Source: Pseudomonadota bacterium (GTDB lineage: Bacteria; Bdellovibrionota; Oligoflexia; Oligoflexales; Oligoflexaceae). Taken from it: DNA of 7,232 nt. The notes under the pieces are model-generated. The model made no database searches and was not told the origin of the DNA. It worked only from the letters and a program-made list of their open reading frames with translations. The stretch covers positions 1-7,232 of the forward strand of contig JAKQGS010000121.1 of NCBI GenBank assembly GCA_029556045.1, read 5' to 3'. The position numbers were made by a program, and so were the translations under genes. Shown here in pieces: positions 1-6,230 of this stretch (within the stretch, counting starts at the first letter, position 1; each line of letters begins with the position of its first letter).

Positions 1-2130
1 GCCAAGATCATCACCATGGATCCGCGACTCAGCAACACAGCCAGTAAGAGCAACGTCTGGCTACCCACCTGGCCTGGCAGCGAGGCGACGGTACTATTGA
101 GTTTTGCCAATTACCTGATTCAAAATGATCGTTACGACAAAAAATTTGTCAAAGACTGGGTGAACTGGCAGGAGTTTCTCACCCACTTTGCGGCCCATGG
201 GGATACCCGCGGTCGCATAGGGCTGGAACAATTAAAAGCGAAACTGAAGGACCCCGCGGAGCAGCAGAAGTTTGAAAACTTCGACCTGGCCCTGAAAGGC
301 CTATACGCGGAGTTTACCTTTGAGCGGGCCGCTGAAGAGGCGCAGGTGCCCATCGAGCGCCTGCGGGAGTCGGCTGAGTATATTGCCAACTGCGGCGGCC
401 GTCTGGCCACCCACGTGTGGCGCGCGGCGTCCATTGGCAACCTGGGAGGCTGGCAGATCGCCCGGGCGATTTTGTTCCTCAACGTGCTCACCAACAGCAT
501 CGGCGTCAAGGGGGGAACCAACGGCAACAACTGGAACAAGTTTGTGCCCAAACCCTTTATTTCACCGCCCCCGATCGAAGCCTGGCAGGAATTGCATATC
601 CCCCACGAGTTTCCGTTTGCCCACTTTGAAATGAGTTTCCTGCTGCCGCACTTTCTGGAGGAAGGCCGGGGTACCATCGATGTTTATTTTACCCGGGTTT
701 ATAACCCCATGTGGATCAACCCGGACGGTTTTATGTGGCTGAAGGCCCTCAAGGACGAGAGCAAGATCAAATTGCATGTGGCTCTGACCCCTACCTGGAA
801 TGAATCGGCGTGGTTTGCGGATTATGTGCTGCCCATGGGTCACGGTGGCGAACGTCATGATCTGATGAGCCAGGAGACCCACAATAGCCAGTGGATCGGC
901 TTTCGGCAGCCGGTGCGGCGGGTGGCGATGGAGCGGGCGGGTAAGAAGGTTCAGTTCACCCACCAGGCCAACCCCGGGGAGGTCTGGGAAGAAAACGAGT
1001 TCTGGGTCGAGGTCTCCGGCCGCATGGATCCCGATGGTAAGATGGGCATCCGCAAGTTCTTCGAAAGCCCCTATCGCCCCGGAGAACTGATATCGCAGGA
1101 TGAGTACTGGCAGTGGATCTTTGAGCATTCGGTGCCGGGATTGCCGGAAGCAGCCGCTAAGGAGGCTCTGACGCCTCTGGCCTATATGAAAAAGTACGGC
1201 TGTTTTGAGGTGAAAAAAGATATCTATCGGCCCTTTGATCAACCGGCGGAAAATGGCGTGGAAGTGGACGGCATGAAGCGGGCGGGCTTTGAAACCCCAT
1301 CCCGCAAACTGGAATTCTTCAGTTCCACCCTCTTTGATTGGGGTTGGAAGGAGCAGGAGTACACCATTCCCTGGCCATTGAAGAGCCACGTGCATCCGGA
1401 CAACATCAACCGTAGCAAAGGGGAGATGATCCTGTTGCCAAACTTCCGTTTGCCAACCCTGATTCATACCCGCAGCGCCAACGCCAAGTGGTTGTATGAG
1501 ATCAGCCACCGCAACCCCGTGTGGATGAACCCGGACGATGCGGCACGCATTGGGGTTAAAACCAACGACCTCGTCAAGGTTGAAACGGAAATCGGTTATT
1601 TTGTGGACAAGGTCTGGGTGACAGAGGGCATCAAACCCGGTGTCATTGCCATGAGCCACCATCTGGGACGCTGGCGTCTCGAAGAAAATGCCGGCGTGAA
1701 CAAACACGCATCCTCTTTGGTGGAACTGCACCAGATGGGAGACAACGGCCATAAACTCTCGGTGATTCACGGAGCCAAAGCCTGGAAAAGCTTTGATCCG
1801 GACACCGAGCGGGTGTGGTGGGAGGATGTGGGTGTGCATCAAAACCTCACCCATGCGGTGCACCCGGATCCCATCAGCGGTGGTCATTGCTGGCTGCAAA
1901 AAGCCGTCAATGTTACCCGTGCCGGCGCCGGCGACCAGTACGGCGACGTCTATGTGGATACCCATAAGTCCATGAAGGTATATGGTGAGTGGTTGAAGAT
2001 GACCCGATCGTCCATCGATCACAGTCCTGACGGTAACCGCCGGCCTCTTTGGCTAAAACGTCCGTTGAAACCCACCAAAGAGTGGTACAAAAACCCGACA
2101 CAACCGTTTCAATCCCCCCATCGCAAATGA
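1..2130 (+). CDS. Molybdopterin oxidoreductase catalytic subunit (DMSO reductase superfamily), 5'-truncated
   Basis: The reading frame is open from the first base, so the gene starts outside the window; the ATG at 16 is internal. About 709 residues are visible. Nucleotides 409-516 encode a typical cofactor-domain stretch (THVWRAASIGNLGG, ARAILFLNVLTNSIG, then KGG). Nucleotides 787-861 encode the TPTWNESAWFADYVLP segment, the family's 'TETA..ADVVLP' region. From about 1419 the C-terminal dinucleotide-binding domain begins, with LLPNFRLPTLIHTRS, SHRNPVWMNPDDAARIGV and MSHHLGRW. These mark a bis-MGD molybdenum enzyme. The [4Fe-4S] cysteines and Mo-ligand residue would lie upstream and cannot be checked. 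The substrate is therefore not determined. Sulfite dehydrogenase (SoeA-like), polysulfide/thiosulfate reductase and formate dehydrogenase-like enzymes are all possible. The TorD and TauE genes downstream make a sulfur-oxyanion role reasonable, but this is inference. Electron-transfer and membrane-anchor subunits are probably encoded upstream. Confidence 0.93.
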   Translation, partial: AKIITMDPRLSNTASKSNVWLPTWPGSEATVLLSFANYLIQNDRYDKKFVKDWVNWQEFLTHFAAHGDTRGRIGLEQLKAKLKDPAEQQKFENFDLALKGLYAEFTFERAAEEAQVPIERLRESAEYIANCGGRLATHVWRAASIGNLGGWQIARAILFLNVLTNSIGVKGGTNGNNWNKFVPKPFISPPPIEAWQELHIPHEFPFAHFEMSFLLPHFLEEGRGTIDVYFTRVYNPMWINPDGFMWLKALKDESKIKLHVALTPTWNESAWFADYVLPMGHGGERHDLMSQETHNSQWIGFRQPVRRVAMERAGKKVQFTHQANPGEVWEENEFWVEVSGRMDPDGKMGIRKFFESPYRPGELISQDEYWQWIFEHSVPGLPEAAAKEALTPLAYMKKYGCFEVKKDIYRPFDQPAENGVEVDGMKRAGFETPSRKLEFFSSTLFDWGWKEQEYTIPWPLKSHVHPDNINRSKGEMILLPNFRLPTLIHTRSANAKWLYEISHRNPVWMNPDDAARIGVKTNDLVKVETEIGYFVDKVWVTEGIKPGVIAMSHHLGRWRLEENAGVNKHASSLVELHQMGDNGHKLSVIHGAKAWKSFDPDTERVWWEDVGVHQNLTHAVHPDPISGGHCWLQKAVNVTRAGAGDQYGDVYVDTHKSMKVYGEWLKMTRSSIDHSPDGNRRPLWLKRPLKPTKEWYKNPTQPFQSPHRK

Positions 2131-2137
2131 TGAGGGG
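2115..2137 (+). other. Hairpin across the molybdoenzyme stop codon
   Basis: CCCC (2115-2118) and CATC (2119-2122) pair with GATG (2129-2132) and GGGG (2134-2137), leaving one bulged A and a GCAAAT loop. The stem covers the TGA stop at 2128-2130. No T-run follows directly, so it is not a rho-independent terminator. It could protect an mRNA end or tune expression between the enzyme and its chaperone. That role is speculative. Confidence 0.3.
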
Positions 2138-2168
2138 CGATCGGTTTTGACCAAGGAAGGGAAAACTT

Positions 2169-3188
2169 ATGTTGTGTCCTGCCGAAAAAGCCCTGGCCCG
2201 CAGCAATGCTTATGGCCTGTTGGCCCGTCTGTTGTTGGGTGAGATCAACGAAGAAACCCTGGCTTTGTGTGAGGTGGTTCCGGAAATCGCGGATCTGTGG
2301 CGGGAAACCTACGGGGATTTTAGTGAAGGATCGGCGGATGAAGCTGCTGCCGATCATTTTGCCCTGTTTGGCCGCCAGGTATTCCCATACGGCGGATACT
2401 TTCTCAACCGCGACGGATTGGTAGGGGGCGAAGAAACGACACGGGTGCTGGAGATTTTCCAGGATCAGGGATTTGATCCCCCGTCCCTGGATAGTCATAG
2501 TGCGGATCATATCGGAGTGGAGCTGCAGTTTTTGGGGTACCTGGCCTATCGGCAGGCATGGGCTCTGGGAGACGACAAATCCGAAGCCGCGCAATTTTAT
2601 GAACGGCAGCAACGGACGTTCATTCATGATCATATGCTGCAGTGGCTGCTCCCCCTCTATGTGGCGGTGTCCAAGGAGCCTTTTCCCTTCTGGTTTAAAA
2701 TACTCAACCTGGTTCTGGCTCTGCTCAATGATCACCTGAAAGATTTGGAGGCCTATACCCGGCGGGAGGTTGCCCCGGAGCCCTGGTCGCAGGAGGATTT
2801 GCAAGCCTGGTTGCAGCAACCGGAAACCGGACTCGGTAGTATTGTGCGTCGCCTCGCGCACCCGGCGGAGTCAGGATTTCATCTGAGCCAGGGGCAGATC
2901 AAGGATCTTGCGGCCGGAGCCGGTATCCCCCTGTCGTTTGACACGCGGGAGGCTGCCATTAAAAGTCTGATAGAGACAGCTGGTGATTACGAAGTATTGC
3001 CGCGCCTGCTGGAACTGATGATCAATGTTTCGCAGGAATGGGTGGCGGGTTTACAAAGCCTGGGTGAGCCGATGGAGCCCTGGGCCTTCACCTGGCGTCA
3101 GAAACTGCAGCAGACCGCCTTTATCCTGGAGCAGATGAAATCCACCACTCTGAAGTCGCAGCAGCATTCGCCGGAATCATCAACATGA
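2169..3188 (+). CDS. TorD/DmsD-family molybdoenzyme maturation chaperone, with C-terminal extension
   Basis: Encodes 339 residues. The ATG at 2169 is supported by the Shine-Dalgarno run AAGGAAGGG at 2153-2161. It begins 38 bases after the molybdoenzyme stop. The first ~200 residues look like the all-helical TorD fold: NAYGLLARLLLG near the N-terminus, and SADHIGVELQFLGYL at 111-125, matching the family's 'DH..xEL.F' signature (D113, H114, E118). HDHMLQWLLPLY at 153-164 is the second family-like segment. Such cytoplasmic chaperones bind the apo catalytic subunit and help insert molybdenum cofactor, so the enzyme encoded just upstream is the likely client. Family members are usually about 200 residues. 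Here about 130 further residues follow, starting with proline- and tryptophan-containing sequence near 200. They include a helix-turn-helix-like stretch at 240-270 (SQGQIKDLAAGAGIPL onward), vaguely like a SAP domain. The function of this tail is unknown. Confidence 0.85.
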   Translation: MLCPAEKALARSNAYGLLARLLLGEINEETLALCEVVPEIADLWRETYGDFSEGSADEAAADHFALFGRQVFPYGGYFLNRDGLVGGEETTRVLEIFQDQGFDPPSLDSHSADHIGVELQFLGYLAYRQAWALGDDKSEAAQFYERQQRTFIHDHMLQWLLPLYVAVSKEPFPFWFKILNLVLALLNDHLKDLEAYTRREVAPEPWSQEDLQAWLQQPETGLGSIVRRLAHPAESGFHLSQGQIKDLAAGAGIPLSFDTREAAIKSLIETAGDYEVLPRLLELMINVSQEWVAGLQSLGEPMEPWAFTWRQKLQQTAFILEQMKSTTLKSQQHSPESST

Positions 3189-4177
3189 TGACCATATACC
3201 TCAACCAAAGTCAGGTGGAAGTGTGGTGGCTGGTGTTGATTGCCATCGGGTTTTGCGTGGGGTTTCTCAGCGGTTTGCTGGGGGTGGGGGGCGGCTGGTT
3301 GATCACGCCGGCTTTGAACATCATCAACATTCCCATGACCTTTGCCATCGGCACCGGACTGGCGCAGATGACTGGCACCAGCCTTTTAGCGGCATCCAAG
3401 CATCGCAAGTCCGGCAATATCGATTTTAAACTGGGGCTCGCCATCGGCCTGCCCATGGTGGGTGGTGTGCAGGTGGGCAAAACCTGGCTGATGCAGCTGG
3501 AGGCTGCGGGCCAAGCGGCGTCGGTGACCCGCATCATGTATATGATCCTGCTGGGGGTACTGGGCTTTTTTATGCTGCGGGAGTCCTGGGGAGCTCTGAA
3601 GGGCAAGGGTAAAGGTTCTGTCGCCAATCCCCCGCTGTTGTCGCGCCTTCCCGCTCAGCGGCTTGGGCCCGCCACCCGTATCCCGTCCACCGGCACGGAC
3701 ATTCCTTGGGTGGTGTTGATTGCGCTGGGTGTGGTGGGAGGAATCCTTTCCGGTATGCTGGGTGTGGGGGGCGGATTCATGCTGATGCCCGCTATGGTTT
3801 ATCTTCTGGGAGTGCCAACCCTGCGTGCGGTGGCCACCAGTCTGGTGTGTGTATTGATTGCCAGCATCTACGGGACGATTGTCTTTAGTCTCTCCGGGCG
3901 GGTGGATTTCATGGCGGTGGCGATCCTGCTGCTAGGATCGTTTACGGGTACACTGCTCGGGGTTAAAGCCACCCGACGCATCAATGCGGATGGCCTTCGT
4001 TTTCTCTTTGCGCTCTTAGTGGTGATTGCCGCAATTTCGGTGGGCCTCAAACAATACGGCCACGATATTCTATCGATGATTCTGATTTTTTCCGCCGCCG
4101 GCGGGCTTACTTTCGGTGCCGTGGGATATCTTCTATTCAAAAAGGAAAAGAGTCCCGGAGCTGCAACCGGTGTCTGA
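3185..4177 (+). CDS. TauE/SafE-family membrane permease (putative sulfite/anion exporter)
   Basis: Encodes 330 residues and starts in an ATGA overlap with the chaperone stop, so translation is probably coupled. An alternative ATG follows directly at 3188. The protein is strongly hydrophobic with an internal duplication: GFLSGLLGVGGG at 26-37 and GILSGMLGVGGG at 186-197, each followed by a proline-containing helix (ITPAL, LMPAM). This repeat is the hallmark of the TauE/SafE family (DUF81). A basic hydrophilic linker at about 137-172 (GKGKG, LSRLPAQR) separates the halves. Eight to nine membrane spans are likely. Family members have been linked to export of sulfite, sulfoacetate and related organosulfonates, but many have unknown substrates. 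Its place behind a molybdoenzyme and chaperone suggests it moves a substrate or product of that enzyme across the inner membrane. That link is inference. No terminator is visible after the gene. Confidence 0.9.
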   Translation: MMTIYLNQSQVEVWWLVLIAIGFCVGFLSGLLGVGGGWLITPALNIINIPMTFAIGTGLAQMTGTSLLAASKHRKSGNIDFKLGLAIGLPMVGGVQVGKTWLMQLEAAGQAASVTRIMYMILLGVLGFFMLRESWGALKGKGKGSVANPPLLSRLPAQRLGPATRIPSTGTDIPWVVLIALGVVGGILSGMLGVGGGFMLMPAMVYLLGVPTLRAVATSLVCVLIASIYGTIVFSLSGRVDFMAVAILLLGSFTGTLLGVKATRRINADGLRFLFALLVVIAAISVGLKQYGHDILSMILIFSAAGGLTFGAVGYLLFKKEKSPGAATGV

Positions 4178-4181
4178 AGGC

Positions 4182-4349
4182 TTATCGGGTGGCAGTGGTC
4201 GCCACAGTGGTATCTTCCACCGGTGTGTCGTCCTGGTTGACGGTCCAGCAGCCGAAGGTCAGTCCCATGGCAAAACCAAAACCCAATAACCACATGGCCA
4301 AGCGTTCGATGCGACGGATATCCTGATATGACGGATAGGTGGCGTCCAT
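4182..4349 (-). CDS. Small single-span membrane protein, 55 aa, unknown function
   Basis: Read on the minus strand from the ATG at 4349 to the TAA at 4182-4184. The residues are MDATYPSYQDIRRIERLAMW, then LLGFGFAMGLTFGCW, then a polar tail rich in Asp, Glu and Thr. Residues about 17-35 form one hydrophobic membrane span. RRIER before it and the acidic tail after it predict a cytoplasmic N-terminus and periplasmic C-terminus. A CGAGG ribosome-binding site (4355-4359) lies 5 bases before the ATG, and a good promoter lies at 4389-4416. The gene converges on the permease gene, with only 4 bases between the stop codons. I do not recognise a family. Small bitopic proteins often modulate larger membrane complexes, so an accessory role is possible. 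The start signals, promoter and clean topology favour a real gene despite its size. Confidence 0.65.
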   Translation of the reverse strand: MDATYPSYQDIRRIERLAMWLLGFGFAMGLTFGCWTVNQDDTPVEDTTVATTATR

Positions 4350-4360
4350 AAAAACCTCGA

Positions 4361-4442
4361 TTTATAAAATAATAATAAAATCAAAGTCTATATATCATAA
4401 TATTTATAAAAGTCAATAAATTATTAATAGTGATTTTATAAA
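4361..4442. repeat. Three TTTATAAA palindromes in an AT-rich island
   Basis: The self-complementary octamer TTTATAAA occurs at 4361-4368, 4403-4410 and 4435-4442. Start-to-start distances are 42 and 32 bases, close to four and three helical turns, so all three would face the same side of the DNA. Relative to the minus-strand promoter one copy lies downstream of the start site, one inside the -35/-10 spacer and one upstream of the -35. This suits a regulator or a nucleoid protein. In DNA this AT-rich, chance copies are also plausible. Confidence 0.35.
4389..4416 (-). promoter_or_regulatory. Sigma-70-like promoter for the 55-aa membrane protein gene
   Basis: On the minus strand, TTGACT (4411-4416, five of six matches to the -35 consensus) is followed after 16 bases by TATATA (4389-4394, four of six to the -10). 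Transcription would start near 4382, giving a leader of about 33 bases with a CGAGG ribosome-binding site. The surroundings are extremely AT-rich, so the -10 is less certain than the -35. Confidence 0.5.
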
Positions 4443-4450
4443 ATGATAAA

Positions 4451-4637
4451 AAGACGTTCCGGCAGCCGACACCTCACAGAACACAATGTTCTGCCACTGC
4501 TTCCCAGGGGGACGAATTGGGGGTAATGATAGGGATAAGAGGTCTGACCCGATCCCTGGAAGGCCTCGGAATCGTGGGAATAACATGGTTCTCCTAGACC
4601 CGGAGCCCCGCATGGACGATGCGGGGTTTCTTTTTTT
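4451..4637 (+). ncRNA. Candidate structured small RNA with intrinsic terminator, unknown family
   Basis: This stretch has no convincing protein gene but folds on paper into an ordered structure. A closing stem pairs 4456-4462 (GUUCCGG) with 4600-4606 (CCGGAGC, one G-U). Inside are three hairpins: 4477-4483 with 4487-4493 (CAGAACA/UGUUCUG, loop CAA); a long arm of 4500-4509 with 4554-4562 (one bulged C), extended by 4516-4521 with 4548-4553; and 4569-4576 with 4584-4591 (loop GGAAUAA, two G-U pairs). Together they form a four-way junction, directly followed by a strong terminator. The 5' end is unknown; TATAAA at 4437-4442 could be a -10 element, but no good -35 is seen. I checked by eye for SRP RNA, tmRNA, RNase P, 6S RNA and tRNA signatures and found none convincing. 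It could be a trans-acting RNA or, less likely, a leader. Confidence 0.4.
4606..4637 (+). terminator. Rho-independent terminator
   Basis: CCCCGCAT (4606-4613) and ATGCGGGG (4619-4626) form a perfect 8-bp stem with a GGACG loop, followed by TTTCTTTTTTT (4627-4637). This is a classic plus-strand terminator. The nearest upstream plus-strand protein gene ends more than 400 bases away, so it most likely ends a transcript starting in the 4440-4600 stretch. Confidence 0.85.
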
Positions 4638-4696
4638 GAGTGCCTGGCAGGCTCCTGAGGGGGAGGCTCACTTCATGGATGATGGGTTCTTCGTAA

Positions 4697-4716
4697 TTTC
4701 TTAGAACACTAAGAAA
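4697..4716. repeat. Perfect inverted repeat after the ATPase gene
   Basis: TTTCTTAG (4697-4704) and CTAAGAAA (4709-4716) are perfect 8-base arms around AACA. It lies about 54 bases beyond the minus-strand ATPase stop and 60 bases after the plus-strand terminator. It could be a weak terminator for the ATPase transcript or a protein-binding site. The AT-rich stem and lack of a strong T-run argue against an efficient terminator. Apart from this repeat, 4638-4769 holds nothing I can identify. Confidence 0.4.
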
Positions 4717-4769
4717 CATTCCAGAATAATGCGCAGGATGCGACTGCATTTGGTAACGGATTGGGAAAA

Positions 4770-5948
4770 TCACGATGCCGGTAACACCTTAGTTACCTGA
4801 CTGTAATGGAAGTACCGGATGCCATGAACTGAAGAAATCGTTTCTCCGGAATAAATGACTGTGGGATCCACTCCTTTGACACCCGCCAGATTCATCCAAT
4901 ACCGCAGACCCTTTGCCATCTCGGAATGGTAGGTTCCCGAAGTTTTAATTTCGATGGGCATGATGGTGGATCCGGAAGAAAAAAGCAGATCGACCTCGTG
5001 CCCATGACTATCCCGAAAGAAATAGAGGTTTGGATCCTTACCCTGATGGAGGCGGTGTTTATGAAAGTCTGCAACTACCATGTTTTCAAACAACGAGCCA
5101 TAGAGAGGATCTCTTGATACTTGATCGGGAGTCTCCAGATTGAGGAGATAGGCGGCTAAGCCGACTTCAGAAAAATAGACTTTTGGGGCCTTGATGAGGC
5201 GTTTGCCAATATTTTCAAAATAGGGCGCCAAACGGAAAGTGATAAAGGACGCTTCTAAAACTGACAACCATTCACCTATCGTCTTAGAACTCACTCCCAC
5301 ATCTGTTGCCAGCGAACTCATATTGATCAGTTGCCCGATCCGCCCAGCTAGCATCCGCAGAAATCGTTCAAATGGAATGCGATCTTTGAGATTAATCAGC
5401 CGTAAAACATCCCGCTCCACATAGGTTTGAAAATAAGATCGATAGGCCAATGTTGGATCTAGATTCGCAGCATATATTTCGGGCAGAAAACCCCGATGAA
5501 TCCACACAGCAGGAATGCTCTCTTGAAACTCTCCCAACTGCGCGAGCTCCTGAAAAGATGGCGGCATCAGGGTTAATACGGCAGTACGCCCGGCTAGCGA
5601 TTGGGAGATTTTTTCTCTCAATAAAGGCTGATGACTTCCCGTTAATAGAAACTGACCTTTTTCCGTCGGTCGATTGTCTACGATTTCCTGGATATACGAT
5701 AAAAGTTCAGGAACCCGCTGCACTTCATCAATGATCACCGGCGAAGGATATCGCGCCAAAAATCCCCTGGGATCCTCCTGTGCCAACATCCGAGAATCGG
5801 GGGATTCCAGTGTGACATAACTGAAATGAGGAAAAGTATGGCGTACCAATGTCGTCTTCCCCGCCTGGCGGGGGCCAAGTAGAGTCACGATTCGAAAGGA
5901 CTGGACTGCCTGTTTGAGAATTCGAGCTAGATCTCTTTTGATTTCCAT
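4770..5948 (-). CDS. AAA+ ATPase with C-terminal DUF4143 domain
   Basis: Encodes 392 residues, the usual size for this family. The N-terminal ATPase domain has Walker A GPRQAGKTT at 25-33, Walker B VIIDE at 71-75 and a sensor-like LLTGSHQ at 101-107, followed by SLAGR near 117-121. The C-terminal half is DUF4143-like, with YVERDVLRLINL, a winged-helix-like stretch (LATDVGVSSKTIGEWLSVLE) and YFSEVGLAAYLL. The end contains FEN (E288), HEVD (D320) and IEIK (E333, K335), the spacing of a PD-(D/E)xK nuclease-type fold; activity is not established. The biological role of these stand-alone ATPases is poorly defined. It is a single gene, opposite in strand to its left neighbour. Its GC content is about 42-47% in sampled blocks, against 58-62% in the left operon, which suggests horizontal acquisition. 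The ribosome-binding site is weak (GGGTAA). Confidence 0.9.
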   Translation of the reverse strand: MEIKRDLARILKQAVQSFRIVTLLGPRQAGKTTLVRHTFPHFSYVTLESPDSRMLAQEDPRGFLARYPSPVIIDEVQRVPELLSYIQEIVDNRPTEKGQFLLTGSHQPLLREKISQSLAGRTAVLTLMPPSFQELAQLGEFQESIPAVWIHRGFLPEIYAANLDPTLAYRSYFQTYVERDVLRLINLKDRIPFERFLRMLAGRIGQLINMSSLATDVGVSSKTIGEWLSVLEASFITFRLAPYFENIGKRLIKAPKVYFSEVGLAAYLLNLETPDQVSRDPLYGSLFENMVVADFHKHRLHQGKDPNLYFFRDSHGHEVDLLFSSGSTIMPIEIKTSGTYHSEMAKGLRYWMNLAGVKGVDPTVIYSGETISSVHGIRYFHYSQVTKVLPAS

Positions 5949-5971
5949 GAGTTACCCATAATCCGGCTAAT

Positions 5972-5982
5972 TTGAAGTTCAA
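5972..5982. promoter_or_regulatory. Operator-like palindrome TTGAA-G-TTCAA
   Basis: Perfect 5-base arms around a single G sit where the predicted ATPase transcript would start, a position where a bound repressor would block initiation. No regulator gene is adjacent, so the binding protein, if any, is unknown. A palindrome this short may be chance. Confidence 0.25.
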
Positions 5983-5986
5983 CTCC

Positions 5987-6015
5987 AGAATATCCGGAAA
6001 CGGGCTATTTCTCAA
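5987..6015 (-). promoter_or_regulatory. Sigma-70-like promoter for the ATPase gene
   Basis: On the minus strand TTGAGA (6010-6015, five of six to the -35) is followed by a 17-base spacer and TATTCT (5987-5992, four of six to the -10). The start site would fall near 5980, about 30 bases before the ATG. The spacing and position fit well. Confidence 0.5.
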
Positions 6016-6175
6016 CTGTTAAAAGGGGTTAACTTGATCTGATCGGGATGTTCAACCTGGCAGAAAGTGGCATTAATATCAACAAATGACATTTTCCCCG
6101 TGCCTTCCGTATTACCGCCGTCGTCATCTCCATATGCATCGGATAGTTTTTATATATTTCATTTTTGTCGGTGCC

Positions 6176-6230
6176 GGGTGCATGACACCCATACTGAGAA
6201 ATCGACTCAGTATCACCTCTTCAAAAGGAG
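6176..6230 (+). promoter_or_regulatory. Structured csbD leader with possible SD-masking hairpin
   Basis: Three consecutive hairpins can be drawn. GGGTG/CACCC lies at 6176-6190 (loop CATGA). ATACTGAG/CTCAGTAT lies at 6191-6213 (8 bp, loop AAATCGA). CTCTT (6217-6221) pairs with AGGAG (6226-6230, one G-U) around a CAAA loop, covering the Shine-Dalgarno sequence of csbD. The last is short and weak enough to open and close near growth temperature. A thermosensor-like or protein-controlled leader is conceivable but unproven; the middle hairpin could equally be a DNA operator. Confidence 0.35.

Noticed and set aside
562..2022. Long open frame on the minus strand opposite the molybdoenzyme
   Set aside because: It is antisense to a clear protein with recognisable domains, lacks a ribosome-binding site, and its translation shows no motif. 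It is a by-product of the GC-rich codon pattern.
2109..2861. Open frame of 250 codons on the minus strand opposite the chaperone
   Set aside because: It is antisense to a well-supported gene and has no recognisable domain or translation signal.
3868..4293. Minus-strand open frame of 141 codons over the permease 3' end
   Set aside because: It overlaps two better supported genes and has no start signal. The 55-codon frame at 4182-4349 on the same strand has a ribosome-binding site and promoter instead.
4477..4493. AGAACA-CAA-TGTTCT as a LexA-type operator (GAAC-N4-GTTC)
   Set aside because: The spacer is five bases rather than four, no promoter or SOS gene is next to it, and it is better explained as a hairpin in the RNA candidate.
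4541..4606. Possible tRNA (GGTTC near the 3' side)
   Set aside because: No acceptor stem, no proper T-arm consensus and no anticodon arm could be drawn.
4638..4672. Minus-strand sequence resembling the B12 box of cobalamin riboswitches (CAGGAG-CTGCC-like)
   Set aside because: One base is missing from the conserved box, and the other required core elements are absent from the sequence that would precede it.
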